Assembly (NCBI GenBank): GCA_046074645.1
Contig: JBJTOP010000140.1
Coordinates: 1-10,650, forward strand
Length of the DNA: 10,650 bases
From: SXXK01 sp046074645
GTDB lineage: Bacteria; Planctomycetota; Planctomycetia; Planctomycetales; Planctomycetaceae
Direction: 5' to 3'
Both the position numbers and the translations under genes were made by a program. Position 1 is the stretch's first letter, and every line of letters begins with the position of its first letter. Positions 1 through 6,836 of the stretch are shown here, piece after piece. Below the pieces are notes generated by a model. The model worked only from the letters and a program-made list of their open reading frames with translations, searched no databases and was not told the DNA's origin.

Positions 1-1027
1 GAAAGGTCGGATCGGCCTCGGCGACCTCCACCCGAAACGGTTCCTGCATGTTCTTCTCATCGACAATCAGCAGCACTCGCGCTTCACGCCCTTCAGCAGC
101 CTTGAACGACCCCAGCTGAAGCGACATTGTATCGGGATTAAAGGTCGTGCCCGCGAGAGCCTGAAGTCTCAGTGCGCCATATTTTCGAGCCCGCGCTGTG
201 ACCTTGATCGGCTCCTCCTGCAGCGACGTTTTGATCTCAAGTTCCTCCTGAAACAAGCCAGGCGGAATCGCGACGGAAACTGTTGCGTTCAGCGAATAGC
301 CACTTGCAAAGTGATCACTCCCAAGTTCCTCCGGAGTCATGGGCTTGAACTCTACAGTGACAAGCCCCGAAGGACTTGTGATGGATTGTATCTCGAACGT
401 GTCATGCAGCCGGGAGCCAAGACCACCAGTGAACGGCACGGGATTTTCGTACACAGCACCAAAGTCCCAGAAATACTGCGGCATTACCTCAAACGGTATC
501 TCAACTGCCCCCTCTACCGCCAGTTTGATGAGGGGAGTTTTCGGGTCGTTGGTGTGGACTTCACCGCCGTGTCGGAATGCTCGATCAGCAGACTCGCCGG
601 ACTTCCAGTTCATCAGCAGACTGACAGTTTTTCCCGGAGCCACGACAGCCGTTTTTTCGGCGTTCTTTGGGTCAGCACCAAAACCAAACGTTGTGCACTT
701 GCAGGTGGTTGTGCCTGCCTTGAGCTGCAGGTCGGCTTCACCTGTGTTGCGAATGGTAAATGTGTGAGAATTGGTGGAGCGAATTGCCATGCGACCAAAG
801 GAAAACACAAGCTCCGGGGCTTCAGCCCTCGGCCACGGGCCGGTGGGACTGGGGACCGGCATATCACTGACCTCCACCGGTTGCCGGAACTGTGTGATGA
901 TTGCCTTCTCGTCTGTTTTCATCTGCTGCAGGCGATCGGCAATACTTTCCTCACGCGGAGGTGAAAGGAGTACTGCAGCGGCGACAAGGCCACCAACCAG
1001 TCCCAGTCCGATAAGGAATTTCTGCAT
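1..1027 (-). CDS. DUF1573 domain protein, membrane-anchored (C-terminus cut off by window edge)
   Basis: The reading frame stays open from an ATG at 1027 to the window edge, giving 342 residues and no stop, so the protein is incomplete. A GGGAG ribosome-binding site lies 6 nt before the ATG. Residues 4-21 form one hydrophobic segment (uncleaved anchor or signal peptide, no lipobox), so the rest should sit outside the cytoplasmic membrane. Residues about 70-175 match the DUF1573 pattern: a beta-rich immunoglobulin-like stretch with TFTIRNTGEADL (89-100), the cysteine pair TTTCKCT (106-112), VAPGKTVSL (129-137) and HTNDPKTPL (158-166). A second beta-rich region follows (about 180-342). DUF1573 has no assigned reaction; such domains are common in planctomycete and Bacteroidetes envelope proteins. 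It starts 70 bp after the O-antigen-ligase-like gene on the same strand with no terminator between them, so it is probably the last visible gene of that operon. Family call confident; role unknown. Confidence 0.82.
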   Translation of the reverse strand, partial: MQKFLIGLGLVGGLVAAAVLLSPPREESIADRLQQMKTDEKAIITQFRQPVEVSDMPVPSPTGPWPRAEAPELVFSFGRMAIRSTNSHTFTIRNTGEADLQLKAGTTTCKCTTFGFGADPKNAEKTAVVAPGKTVSLLMNWKSGESADRAFRHGGEVHTNDPKTPLIKLAVEGAVEIPFEVMPQYFWDFGAVYENPVPFTGGLGSRLHDTFEIQSITSPSGLVTVEFKPMTPEELGSDHFASGYSLNATVSVAIPPGLFQEELEIKTSLQEEPIKVTARARKYGALRLQALAGTTFNPDTMSLQLGSFKAAEGREARVLLIVDEKNMQEPFRVEVAEADPTF

Positions 1028-1097
1028 AAGATACTCCCAGTTGAATCACTGATTTCAGTACTGCCGCGACGACAGTCACGTGAATTTTACCGCAAAC

Positions 1098-3440
1098 TCA
1101 GGGAACTTTCTGCCCCGCTTCGCCTTCGGCAGCGCGAATTTCCTGGCGACTGCCGTCCCACGGAGGCACCCTGCCCTGCCCCAGCAGTGCCAGTCGCTGC
1201 TCCTGGGCCTCCGTTAAATACTGGTCCTGATGACCCCATTCATGGTTGAGCTGATTAAGCTTCACCGCGCGATCCGCAGAACGTCGAGCCGCTTCAACAT
1301 CATCAGCAGCCAGCTCAAGCTCTGCTTTTTCCAGCCAGATATCGACCTGCCCCGGATGCCTTTGGACAGAATTCTCCAAATCCGACAGTGCCTGAAGCAG
1401 CAAATTCCTGTCTCCGGAATTCTTCCAGATACGGCTGCGAGCCATGGCCCGCAGCTGCCACCCGGAAAAACTTGCCGGATCTGCCTCAATCCACGCTCCG
1501 CAGGCCTCCTCAACCATGGCCGGAACAGAGCCGCCCAAAGTCGGTGACAACGGACCTCGGGACTCAGTGCCGAACACGCGGCCAGCTGCACTCGCAGACT
1601 CATCCGGCGACTGCGGCAGCTCCAGAAACAATCGTCCTGCCTCGTACTCCGCCCACGCCTGCCGAACACCAACGCGGCGAGGATCTGCAGCGACAGTGTT
1701 CAGAAGCGCTGCTCGGACGGCCGCTGACGACGTGTCATTTCGAACACGGCCTTCAGCCGCAACCGCAAGAGCCGCGTCCAGCGCTCGTTCCGATTTCAGC
1801 AACGGAATCAAGCCTCCACTCAGAATCGCCATGGCAGCCGTCAGCGATAATCCCACGATTGTACCACTGGCAGCCCAGTGCTGCGGAGTGCCAGCCGTGG
1901 CTGAACCTGCAGCACTGCATACCACAACCATCAGCATCACCATCGGAACTCCAAAACCACCCGATGCCAGCAGATGCACCAGAATGGCCGCGACCGCGGC
2001 CATGGCAGCAGCCAAATTTGTAAACTCAGGCAGTTTCCGACGCAGCAACACAACAACGACCCCTGTGAACAGCAGCATTTCGTCCGCTTTGCCCTGCAGG
2101 GAATCAGCACTGAGCCATTCCCAGAACGTATCCAGCAGCCAGCCGACAACCACACAGGCAGCCGGTTGGGCCGCTGGCAGGAATCGGGGCCGCAGCAATG
2201 CGTTCACCGGAACCTGCGAATCAGTCACCGCCTCCGCATTTCGCAGGAGCCCCGCAACTAGTGCCCCCGTAAACAGCAGCATTCCCGTCAATCCCACGAG
2301 TCCGGCAGACGACCAGGCCTCGATAAGATAGTTGTGAGGATCCCGAATCTCCTCACTCGACTCATCCAGCTTATATGGCAGATAAGACTGACGGAAGTTA
2401 CCGGGCCCCGCGCCGTAGAAGGGACGGTCGGCCAGCATCTCCAGACTGCCCATCCAGTAGAACAGTCGGTATTGAAGTGACCTTGGAGCTTCGAGGATCA
2501 CCTCGCGGTCCAGCGCACCCAGCCGAGCGGCGATCAGGATCACGACCACCGCAAAACCTGCAGCCGCAATTCCACCGCGAAGCACCACTCGCAGCCTCTG
2601 CCTGCGACTGTGATGAAGAGCCATCGCAAGCAGTCCACAGCCAGCCGCCAACCATGCCGAACGACTCTTCGTCAACACCAGACAGTAACTCAGGGCAGCA
2701 ATCGACAGGCCGAACGCCACCTGCGGCAACAACCCCGATCGCAGACCAGGCCACCGGGCCGCCGCAAGTACCAAACCACCAGCAAGCAGTGCCGCCAGAG
2801 TATTCGTCAGAGCAAATGGTCCGAGTGGTTCAGTGCTGTAGAGAAGCCGGTTTTCCCAGAGCACCCGCGAGGATCCTTCCAGCGGAATTCCCAACCCGCC
2901 AAATTCCAAAGTGATTTCCTGCACCTGCTGCATTGCCTCACCGCCTGGAGTCCGCAGGGCCGCGTCAAGTGCCGTGCGACGGCTTTGGTACCACTCCGCA
3001 TTTCGCGGAAAGGCCACAGTGTGCTGCCAGATTCCAAGTGCAGCCAGCCCCACTGTAAGCGTCAGCAGAGTCTCGATCAGCAGAGTGCGGTCGCGAGCAC
3101 CGCAGCAAACCGTTCGCAGGGTATACCACGCAGCGGACAGCCCCACCCACTCCATCGCAGGATTCCACGCCGCGCGACGATCGCCTCCAACCTGTTCAAT
3201 GTGCCACGCTGAAATCAAATGCCCGCCAGCCACCAGCAGAACACCGAAGTCAAGGACGCCGAATCGAAGCCCCGCTGGACGCTCCAGCCCGAACAGCTGA
3301 CGCACGCCAGTGAGAGCACTGAGGAGCGTCCACAGCATCGCCAAATGCAGGCCACGCCCGTCCGCAGCTTCTTCGCCAATCCACAGACCGGACGCACACA
3401 GCAGCACCGCAGCAAGTGAAGCCGTCGAGAATCGCATCAC
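1098..3440 (-). CDS. O-antigen ligase/polymerase-like membrane protein with C-terminal helical repeat tail
   Basis: This 780-residue protein is very hydrophobic over residues 8-550, with roughly a dozen predicted membrane helices, followed by a soluble tail. Wzy/WaaL-type signatures are visible: TKSRSAW (257-263), GAGPGNF (343-349) and DPHNYLIEAWSSAGLVGL (367-384). The last carries the His and the basic/aromatic pattern typical of the large extracytoplasmic loop of O-antigen ligases. Known members transfer or polymerise glycans carried on undecaprenyl diphosphate. The tail (about 551-780) contains TPR-like helices, for example around 675-730 (LLLQALSDLENSV, IWLEKAELELAADDVEAARRS); ligase-TPR fusions are known in this family. 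The first possible start is GTG at 3440; ATG at 3437 is equally good and shares one base with the upstream stop (TGATG), a usual sign of translational coupling. A GGGCAGGGCAGGG stretch precedes both. Whether it is a ligase or a polymerase, and the glycan involved, cannot be told from sequence. Confidence 0.85.
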   Translation of the reverse strand: MMRFSTASLAAVLLCASGLWIGEEAADGRGLHLAMLWTLLSALTGVRQLFGLERPAGLRFGVLDFGVLLVAGGHLISAWHIEQVGGDRRAAWNPAMEWVGLSAAWYTLRTVCCGARDRTLLIETLLTLTVGLAALGIWQHTVAFPRNAEWYQSRRTALDAALRTPGGEAMQQVQEITLEFGGLGIPLEGSSRVLWENRLLYSTEPLGPFALTNTLAALLAGGLVLAAARWPGLRSGLLPQVAFGLSIAALSYCLVLTKSRSAWLAAGCGLLAMALHHSRRQRLRVVLRGGIAAAGFAVVVILIAARLGALDREVILEAPRSLQYRLFYWMGSLEMLADRPFYGAGPGNFRQSYLPYKLDESSEEIRDPHNYLIEAWSSAGLVGLTGMLLFTGALVAGLLRNAEAVTDSQVPVNALLRPRFLPAAQPAACVVVGWLLDTFWEWLSADSLQGKADEMLLFTGVVVVLLRRKLPEFTNLAAAMAAVAAILVHLLASGGFGVPMVMLMVVVCSAAGSATAGTPQHWAASGTIVGLSLTAAMAILSGGLIPLLKSERALDAALAVAAEGRVRNDTSSAAVRAALLNTVAADPRRVGVRQAWAEYEAGRLFLELPQSPDESASAAGRVFGTESRGPLSPTLGGSVPAMVEEACGAWIEADPASFSGWQLRAMARSRIWKNSGDRNLLLQALSDLENSVQRHPGQVDIWLEKAELELAADDVEAARRSADRAVKLNQLNHEWGHQDQYLTEAQEQRLALLGQGRVPPWDGSRQEIRAAEGEAGQKVP

Positions 3441-4534
3441 CCCTGCCCTGCCCCGCCGCTGCGACGCTCATCCGACAACTTCCGCCGACCCACAAACTCG
3501 AGAATTCCAATTACAGTCAACATCATCGCAATTAATGCGACCACCAGCAGAGCACCCGTCCAGCCTCGCACCTGGTACAGCAGCAGCCCACCCAGCCCCG
3601 TCATCGCTGTTGTCAAATGAATCGTCAGCACTGCACTTGACGGTCGCAGACCCAATTCCACCAGACGGTGCGAAAAATGACTCTTGTCCCCATGGAACGG
3701 ACTCCGCCCCTGACGCAGGCGAATCCAGATCACCGTGCAGAAGTCATAGAGCGGAACTGCCATCACGCACAGCGGCGCCAGCATCACATGCCGACTCCCC
3801 GAACGCTCGTAAAATGTCCCCGCTACCGTCAGAGTCGCCAGAAGGAAACCAATCAGATTGCTGCCACAGTCCCCCATAAAAATCGATGCTGGCGGACGGT
3901 TCCAGCAGAGAAACCCCAGCAGCGAACCGCTCAGAAATAACAGCATCGCCGCGACCGGGAAGATCGGTACTCGAACCATGAACAATAAAATCACAGCAAA
4001 TAACGCCGATGCAATCAGCCCAATACCTGCCGAAAGAGCATCCATGTTGTCGAGGAAATTCATGGCGTTGGTGAGCACCATGATCCAGAGCATCGTCGCC
4101 AGAAATCCGAACCATGGCTGGGATACGAACACTGTCGCCCGCACTCCCGACTGTACAACCCCGGCCGCCACAAGAACCTGCAAACACAGCCGGAACTTCC
4201 ACGAAAGATTCCAGCGATCGTCCGCCAGACCAGTCAAAAAGAGCACCACCGCTCCGCATGCAATCGCCAGCAATTGCCGGGCGAGATCCGCCGTCACAGA
4301 CAGCCCGTTCCACCGCAAATGCGGCAACAAACCCAACGCCGCACAAGCACAGGCAATCGCGAACCCCAGAAAGATCGCAATACCACCTCCTCGCGGAGTC
4401 GGCACCACGTGGACTTTTCGAAGACCGGGAAGGTCAATCAGACCCAGCATCGGAGACAGCCGCTTCACAATCGGGGTGACCAGCAGCGAAGTCAGAAACG
4501 CCACACAGAAACCGGCGGTCAAAGATGTGGTCAT
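3437..4534 (-). CDS. MraY/WecA-family undecaprenyl-phosphate sugar-1-phosphate transferase
   Basis: The 365-residue polytopic membrane protein carries all hallmarks of the polyprenyl-phosphate N-acetylhexosamine-1-phosphate transferase family (glycosyltransferase family 4). These are GLIDLPGLRKVHVVPTPRGG (31-50), the Asp pair in GLADD (102-106), NAMNFLDNMDALSAG (156-170), the catalytic-type MGDCGS (220-225) and HGDKSHFSHR (281-290). Family members load a sugar-phosphate from a UDP-sugar onto undecaprenyl phosphate at the cytoplasmic face of the membrane, the first step of surface glycan assembly. The PRGGG and HGDKSHFSHR forms fit WecA/TagO-like enzymes better than MraY, and there are no peptidoglycan genes nearby. 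The gene overlaps the start of the O-antigen-ligase-like gene by a few bases, which supports a shared polysaccharide pathway. The ATG at 4534 gives a normal N-terminus, but I see no good Shine-Dalgarno before it. The sugar is unknown. Confidence 0.9.
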   Translation of the reverse strand: MTTSLTAGFCVAFLTSLLVTPIVKRLSPMLGLIDLPGLRKVHVVPTPRGGGIAIFLGFAIACACAALGLLPHLRWNGLSVTADLARQLLAIACGAVVLFLTGLADDRWNLSWKFRLCLQVLVAAGVVQSGVRATVFVSQPWFGFLATMLWIMVLTNAMNFLDNMDALSAGIGLIASALFAVILLFMVRVPIFPVAAMLLFLSGSLLGFLCWNRPPASIFMGDCGSNLIGFLLATLTVAGTFYERSGSRHVMLAPLCVMAVPLYDFCTVIWIRLRQGRSPFHGDKSHFSHRLVELGLRPSSAVLTIHLTTAMTGLGGLLLYQVRGWTGALLVVALIAMMLTVIGILEFVGRRKLSDERRSGGAGQG

Positions 4535-4923
4535 AGTGGAGACAGTCCGGGCATTGGCGAGATCGATCGTCAGAAACTACGCTGAATTCGACAGCAGTTG
4601 CGAACAAAATCCGGCCTTTCGAGATGGAAATTGGGGGATTGCTGAGCAGACGCAGGTGCCGGGTCTTGTAAAAACTGCAGGCTCTTCCAGCGAAATCTGC
4701 CGATTCTGGCGGTTTTAAGGGCAGTGCTCGGCCATGGATTTGTAGTTTTGGCAGACTGTTCACAACCAGCCAGCCCCACGAGAAGCAACACAAACCTCTT
4801 GCAATAAAGGAGTTCTGCGGCGAAATAAAAAACACGTAGCGTTTGGCGCGAGCTTTGCTCCTTTCCTTTGTCAGTTCGAATACACCCCAATGGAATAACT
4901 GTCTCATCAGCAGGAGCAAAACA
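4535..4923. other. Divergent intergenic region between the polysaccharide operon and the TPR gene
   Basis: This 389-bp stretch separates two divergent genes and must hold both of their promoters. Rightward, a sigma-54-like element is visible at 4844-4859 and an AGGAG ribosome-binding site precedes the ATG at 4924. Leftward, I found no convincing -35/-10 pair for the WecA-like gene. A minus-strand frame ending at 4570 contains a lipobox-like LVGLAGC stretch but lacks a sensible start codon, so I do not call it a gene. No strong terminator hairpin was seen. Confidence 0.6.
4844..4859 (+). promoter_or_regulatory. Putative sigma-54 (RpoN) promoter
   Basis: The element TGGCGCG-AGCT-TTGCT matches the established -24/-12 consensus TGGCACG-N4-TTGCW at every position except one (G for A). 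The invariant GG (4845-4846) and GC (4857-4858) are at the required spacing. It points towards the TPR gene: transcription would start near 4870 and leave a leader of about 54 nt before the ATG at 4924. No enhancer-binding-protein site was recognised upstream. A match of this quality could arise by chance in a window this size, but its orientation and distance to a start codon raise the odds. Confidence 0.5.
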
Positions 4924-5322
4924 ATGAGAACTCAGCTGCCCCCAAAAAGTCTTCGCAGATTGCTGGCCGCTGACGGGTACCTGGATCTGGGTTTGGCGGA
5001 CAGAGCTGTCGCGGAACTGGAACAAATCCCCTCCGCCGGACCCCTCGAAGGACCACGCCTGCTGATGCTGGGAATTGCAAAAAAACAGCTCGGCGATTTT
5101 CAGGGGGCCATCGAACATCTGGAACGCGCTGTTCGCATCATGCCCCGCCCCATTCGACGCTTTGTCTGGAGGGAACTTGCGGAACCCTACCGCGCCGTCG
5201 GCGCTCTGGATCTATCGGCAATGGCGGAAGAACTTGGTGGCGATGCTGAACTGCAACTCACCATTCACCTCCCGCACGAAGCCGGTGAATTGCAATTGTC
5301 AGCCAGTCGCACCGCTGCATGA
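4924..5322 (+). CDS. Small TPR-like protein
   Basis: The start is the ATG at 4924, which has AGGAG 7 nt upstream; an earlier in-frame start at 4843 would lie inside the sigma-54 element and adds an unconvincing N-terminus. The 132-residue product has no signal peptide or membrane segment, so it is probably cytoplasmic. It consists of paired amphipathic helices with TPR character: LLAADGYLDLGLADRAVAEL (13-32), then LMLGIAKKQLGDFQGAIEHL (47-66) followed by ERAVRIMP, then a weaker third unit around 82-104 (WRELAEPYRAVGAL). TPR units mediate protein-protein contacts; no catalytic motif is present and the partner is unknown. The last 25 residues look beta-prone or disordered. The gene stands alone on its strand and ends 11 bp before the stop of the convergent trpB gene, with no obvious terminator between them. 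The upstream sigma-54-like element suggests conditional expression. Confidence 0.75.
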   Translation: MRTQLPPKSLRRLLAADGYLDLGLADRAVAELEQIPSAGPLEGPRLLMLGIAKKQLGDFQGAIEHLERAVRIMPRPIRRFVWRELAEPYRAVGALDLSAMAEELGGDAELQLTIHLPHEAGELQLSASRTAA

Positions 5323-5333
5323 GGTGTTCAGTT

Positions 5334-6560
5334 TTACATCTGCTGACCCGTGAGCCTGGCGACTTCGTTCACGTCCTTGTCACCGCGACCGGACAAGCAC
5401 ACGAGAACGATCTCGTCGGGGGAACGTCTGGCAGCCGACTGCATCGCCCAGGCGATCGCGTGTGAAGTTTCAATGGCCGGAAGAATTCCCTCAGTCCGTG
5501 CCATAGTGCTGAAAGCGGCCAGTGCTTCATCGTCCAGAACGTTGACGTAGTGAACGCGACCGAGATCCTTCCAGTAGCTGTGTTCGGGGCCTACGCCGGG
5601 GTAGTCGAGTCCGGCGGAGATGGAATGCACGTCAGACGTCTGGCCGTCGTCATCCTGCAGCACGTAGCTGTAGCTGCCGTGCAGAATTCCCGGTTTGCCA
5701 TGGCTTAGAGTACTCGCGTGATCCCCGGGTGCGGATCCGCGACCACCCGCTTCCACGCCCGTGAGCTGCACGGTTGAGTCATCGACAAAAGGATAAAACA
5801 TGCCGGCGGAATTTGAACCACCTCCAACGCAGGCACTCACCTCATCCGGAAGCCTGCCGGTCTGGGACCAACACTGCTGGCGGGCTTCACGGCCACTGAT
5901 CGACTGAAAGTCGCGGACCATCATCGGGAACGGGTGGGGGCCGACAACACTGCCAATGATGTAGTGAGTGTCGCGAACCGACGCCATCCAGTCGCGCATG
6001 GCTTCGTTGATGGCATCACGAAGCGTGCGGGAACCAGTGGTCACGGGGCGAACTTCAGCACCCATGGTCCGCATGATGAACACATTCAGCTTTTGGCGAC
6101 GGACGTCTTCTTCACCCATGTAGACCACGCAGGGAAGGCCGAAACGTGCACACGCGGTCGCGGTGGCAACCCCGTGCTGTCCGGCACCCGTTTCAGCAAT
6201 GACTCGGGTTTTTCCCATGCGACGCGTGAGCAACACCTGGCCCATCGTGTTGTTGATCTTGTGTGCCCCGGTCAGATTCAGATCTTCTCGTTTGAAGTAG
6301 ATCCGAGCTCCACCGCATTTTTCCGTGAGTCGTTCAGCGAAGTAGAGCGGGTTGGGACGGCCGACGAAGTGGGTGAGCAGGTCATTCAGCTGGTGGTGAA
6401 ATTCTGGATCCGCCTTCGCCTGTTCCCATGCCTCCGTCAGCTGTTCAAGAGCGTACATCAGCGTTTCAGGGACATAGCGACGCCCATATTCACCGAAACG
6501 TCCACGAGCATCCGGGACGGCGCTGATGGGGGAATCGACAGGAGCGGCGGTGGAGGACAT
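5334..6560 (-). CDS. trpB: Tryptophan synthase beta chain
   Basis: The 408-residue protein is a full-length TrpB, which condenses indole with L-serine to give L-tryptophan using pyridoxal phosphate in the cytoplasm. Seen in the sequence: FGEYGRRYVPETLM near the N-terminus (22-35), the PLP lysine in LTGAHKINN (K101), the catalytic-type glutamate in ETGAGQHGVATA (E123), GGGSNSAGMF (246-255, phosphate-binding loop), GVEAGG (268-273) and CLSGRGDKD near the C-terminus (388-396). The pattern and length fit the classical TrpB1 type that pairs with TrpA. The frame can be extended by four codons to a TTG at 6572, but ATG at 6560 is the more natural start; neither has a clear Shine-Dalgarno. No trpA or other trp gene adjoins it here. 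The leader upstream contains competing hairpins followed by a T run, so attenuation-type control is plausible. Confidence 0.96.
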   Translation of the reverse strand: MSSTAAPVDSPISAVPDARGRFGEYGRRYVPETLMYALEQLTEAWEQAKADPEFHHQLNDLLTHFVGRPNPLYFAERLTEKCGGARIYFKREDLNLTGAHKINNTMGQVLLTRRMGKTRVIAETGAGQHGVATATACARFGLPCVVYMGEEDVRRQKLNVFIMRTMGAEVRPVTTGSRTLRDAINEAMRDWMASVRDTHYIIGSVVGPHPFPMMVRDFQSISGREARQQCWSQTGRLPDEVSACVGGGSNSAGMFYPFVDDSTVQLTGVEAGGRGSAPGDHASTLSHGKPGILHGSYSYVLQDDDGQTSDVHSISAGLDYPGVGPEHSYWKDLGRVHYVNVLDDEALAAFSTMARTEGILPAIETSHAIAWAMQSAARRSPDEIVLVCLSGRGDKDVNEVARLTGQQM

Positions 6561-6632
6561 CGGTGGCGGCAACCTTTTGGGAGTGGCAGCGGCAGGGAAA
6601 AACGGTATTTCGACTCTATTTTAGCGGTGCAG

Positions 6633-6669
6633 AAAAAAAAATCCCCTGCGAGGCGCCAGAAAGCGGGGA
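6633..6669 (-). terminator. Possible rho-independent terminator within the trpB leader
   Basis: On the minus strand TCCCCGC (6669-6663) and GC-A-GGGGA (6649-6642) form a GC-rich stem with one bulged A and a 13-nt loop, immediately followed by T9. It lies between the divergent lolD-type gene and trpB, so no gene on this strand ends here. It makes sense only as a conditional terminator in the trpB leader or as a stop for antisense transcripts. The stem is short, and its strength is uncertain. Confidence 0.45.
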
Positions 6670-6698
6670 ATGGGGATCGCGGAGCCGCGTTCCCCGCT
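6633..6698 (-). promoter_or_regulatory. Candidate transcription attenuator in the trpB leader (antiterminator versus terminator)
   Basis: On the trpB strand three G- or C-rich arms compete. Arm A (AGCGGGGAA, 6698-6690) pairs perfectly over 9 bp with arm B (TTCCCCGCT, 6670-6662). Arm B also pairs with arm C (GCAGGGGA, 6649-6642; 5 bp, a bulged A, then 2 bp), which is followed directly by nine T (6641-6633), as in an intrinsic terminator. Arm A has another partner: its GGGGA pairs with TCCCC (6676-6672), closing a compact hairpin over CGCGG/CCGCG (6689-6685 with 6682-6678) and leaving arm B free for the terminator. A-B pairing would therefore allow read-through and A-B2 pairing would stop transcription. 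The layout is what an attenuator needs, 70 nt before trpB. No tandem-Trp leader peptide is visible. Function is inferred from base pairing alone. Confidence 0.45.
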
Positions 6699-6710
6699 GA
6701 AAAACAGTCA

Positions 6711-6784
6711 CCCCCCGGCTGTTGGATACACAACACGCCAGCCCAGCTGTTACTCACGCTGGCTTGATCTGTCGAGCCGGAGAG
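6711..6784 (-). promoter_or_regulatory. Candidate three-way-junction leader RNA upstream of trpB
   Basis: On the trpB strand an outer stem CCGGCT (6780-6775) with AGCCGG (6720-6715) encloses two further stems. These are GCCAGC (6763-6758) with GCTGGC (6742-6737), and TGTTG (6735-6731) with CAACA (6724-6720), where one A is shared with the outer stem. In RNA the outer stem can extend through 6781-6784 and 6714-6711 using two G-U pairs. Those pairs would be A-C mismatches on the opposite strand, which favours the trpB strand as the transcribed one. It sits 12 nt before the attenuator-like arms. The fold was found by eye, without energy calculation or conservation evidence. Confidence 0.35.
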
Positions 6785-6836
6785 ACGAAACTGCCCCAGT
6801 ATTCATTCAGCACTCGAAACCTCTAAGAGTTTTTCC

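Noticed and set aside
311..964. Plus-strand open frame of 217 codons opposite the DUF1573 gene
   Set aside because: No recognisable domain; the minus strand carries a good start, a ribosome-binding site and DUF1573 motifs continuous across the region.
1444..2331. Long plus-strand open frame (295 codons) opposite the O-antigen-ligase-like gene
   Set aside because: Composition is low-complexity Ser/Ala/Thr/Pro as expected from the reverse strand of a hydrophobic GC-rich gene; the minus-strand frame has clear family motifs.
4543..4552. GGACTGTC on the minus strand upstream of the WecA-like gene, similar to the core of the array palindrome
   Set aside because: The outer arms do not match and there is no dyad; an 8-base match is expected by chance.
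4570..5118. 182-codon minus-strand frame opposite the TPR gene and its upstream region
   Set aside because: Most of it mirrors the TPR coding sequence, and the plus strand has the ribosome-binding site and repeat pattern.
6458..6757. 99-codon minus-strand frame overlapping the trpB start
   Set aside because: It runs out of frame through the leader hairpins and the trpB N-terminus, with a single Trp codon and no family features; it looks like a chance frame.
6750..6806. Possible 18-codon leader peptide ahead of trpB
   Set aside because: It contains no Trp codon and has no well-placed ribosome-binding site, so it does not fit a classical trp attenuation peptide.
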